Source of the DNA: Candidatus Odinarchaeota archaeon
GTDB lineage: Archaea; Asgardarchaeota; Baldrarchaeia; Baldrarchaeales; DXJG01
Length of the DNA stretch: 5,289 bases
Reading direction: 5' to 3'
NCBI GenBank assembly: GCA_021158895.1
Contig: JAGGSW010000068.1
Span: 1 to 5,289 of the forward strand
Each line of letters starts with the position of its first letter. The first letter of the stretch is position 1. The notes beneath the pieces are model-generated. The model was not told where the DNA came from, did no database searches, and saw nothing but the letters and a program-made list of their open reading frames with translations. Position numbers and translations under genes: made by a program. Positions 5,128 through 5,289 of the stretch are shown one piece after another.

Positions 5128-5289
5128 AAGTTTAATAGAAGAAAGATTCAATCAGAGGGCTTAACAAGTTTAATTATCAGGTTTAATATTATAGCCAATT
5201 GTTAATATTATATGAACTTCCATTCCGATTAGAGTTCATTTCTTTAAGAATTTTTCTGTTTCAGATGGAGATACGTATCAATTATACAC
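5128..5289 (-). promoter_or_regulatory. Upstream region of aIF2-gamma with candidate promoter
   Basis: No secure gene lies here. On the minus strand GGCTATAATATTAAACC (5180-5196) and GATAATTAAAC (5170-5179 area) are TATA-like; use of either would give a leader of about 35-50 nt carrying the AGGAGG site. An 11-bp direct repeat (5183-5193, 5202-5212) overlaps the first. A minus-strand frame runs from the window edge (5288) to TAA at 5244-5246, 14 codons, and might be the tail of an upstream gene, but nothing identifies it. A 7-bp inverted repeat (ATGAACT 5212-5218, AGTTCAT 5233-5239) and a 10-bp palindrome GATACGTATC (5270-5279) are also present. Confidence 0.4.
5183..5212. repeat. 11-bp direct repeat upstream of aIF2-gamma
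   Basis: TTAATATTATA occurs at 5183-5193 and 5202-5212, an exact repeat with a 19-bp period. The core TTAATATTA is also found at 1288-1296 in the bud32 promoter region. Whether these are duplicated TATA boxes, a regulator site or chance AT-rich similarity cannot be settled here. Confidence 0.45.

Noticed and set aside
5212..5239. Hairpin terminator upstream of aIF2-gamma
   Set aside because: The 7-bp arms are separated by 14 nt and no T run follows on either strand; more likely chance.
5244..5289. Minus-strand tail of an upstream gene (14 codons ending in TAA)
   Set aside because: Too short to recognise any family, and open frames of this length are common by chance; mentioned in the upstream-region entry but not called as a gene.
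5198..5289. Plus-strand open frame running off the right edge, with TTG near 5199 or ATG near 5264
   Set aside because: No ribosome site, hydrophobic unconvincing translation, and it overlaps the aIF2-gamma promoter region; no support beyond being open at the window edge.

Overview
The window is archaeal. It encodes translation initiation factor aIF2-gamma, the Rpo7/RpoE' RNA polymerase subunit, Spt4, ribosomal proteins S24e and S27ae (families shared only by archaea and eukaryotes), a Bud32-type kinase and the archaeal GTP-dependent dephospho-CoA kinase. The DNA is AT-rich, genes are tightly packed, and starts include GTG and TTG. Promoter-like TATA elements rather than bacterial -35/-10 boxes lie upstream of several genes. 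Gene order and protein flavour suggest an uncultivated or mesophilic TACK-type archaeon (a Bathyarchaeia-like lineage is my best guess). That placement is inference from memory and not shown by the sequence.

All nine genes are on the minus strand, so transcription runs from high to low coordinates. Block 1 (5115 to 3437) is aIF2-gamma followed by an FCF1-like PIN nuclease, overlapping by 4 nt. Block 2 (3289 to 1679) is rpoE1, spt4, dephospho-CoA kinase and rps24e; the rpoE1/spt4 and kinase/rps24e pairs overlap, and spt4 is separated from the kinase by 10 nt. After a 139-nt gap comes rps27ae (1539 to 1363), a short gene of 58 codons. Block 3 (1257 to 56) is bud32 and an XTP/dITP pyrophosphatase, again overlapping by 4 nt.

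Together these serve core information processing: start-site tRNA delivery (aIF2-gamma), probable rRNA maturation (PIN), transcription initiation and elongation (Rpo7, Spt4), small-subunit ribosome assembly (S24e, S27ae), tRNA t6A modification as part of KEOPS (Bud32) and nucleotide-pool cleaning (XTPase). CoA biosynthesis (the kinase) is embedded among them. This is a known type of conserved archaeal gene neighbourhood. I see no mobile element, CRISPR array, tRNA, rRNA or defence system, and no evidence for a wholly new system.

What is worth a second look lies between the genes: an open 42-codon stretch in the S24e frame after its stop, ending in the ribosome-binding region of rps27ae; a direct-plus-inverted repeat at the bud32 promoter; an 11-bp direct repeat upstream of aIF2-gamma that shares its core with the bud32 element; and a 10-bp inverted repeat in the rpoE1 promoter region.
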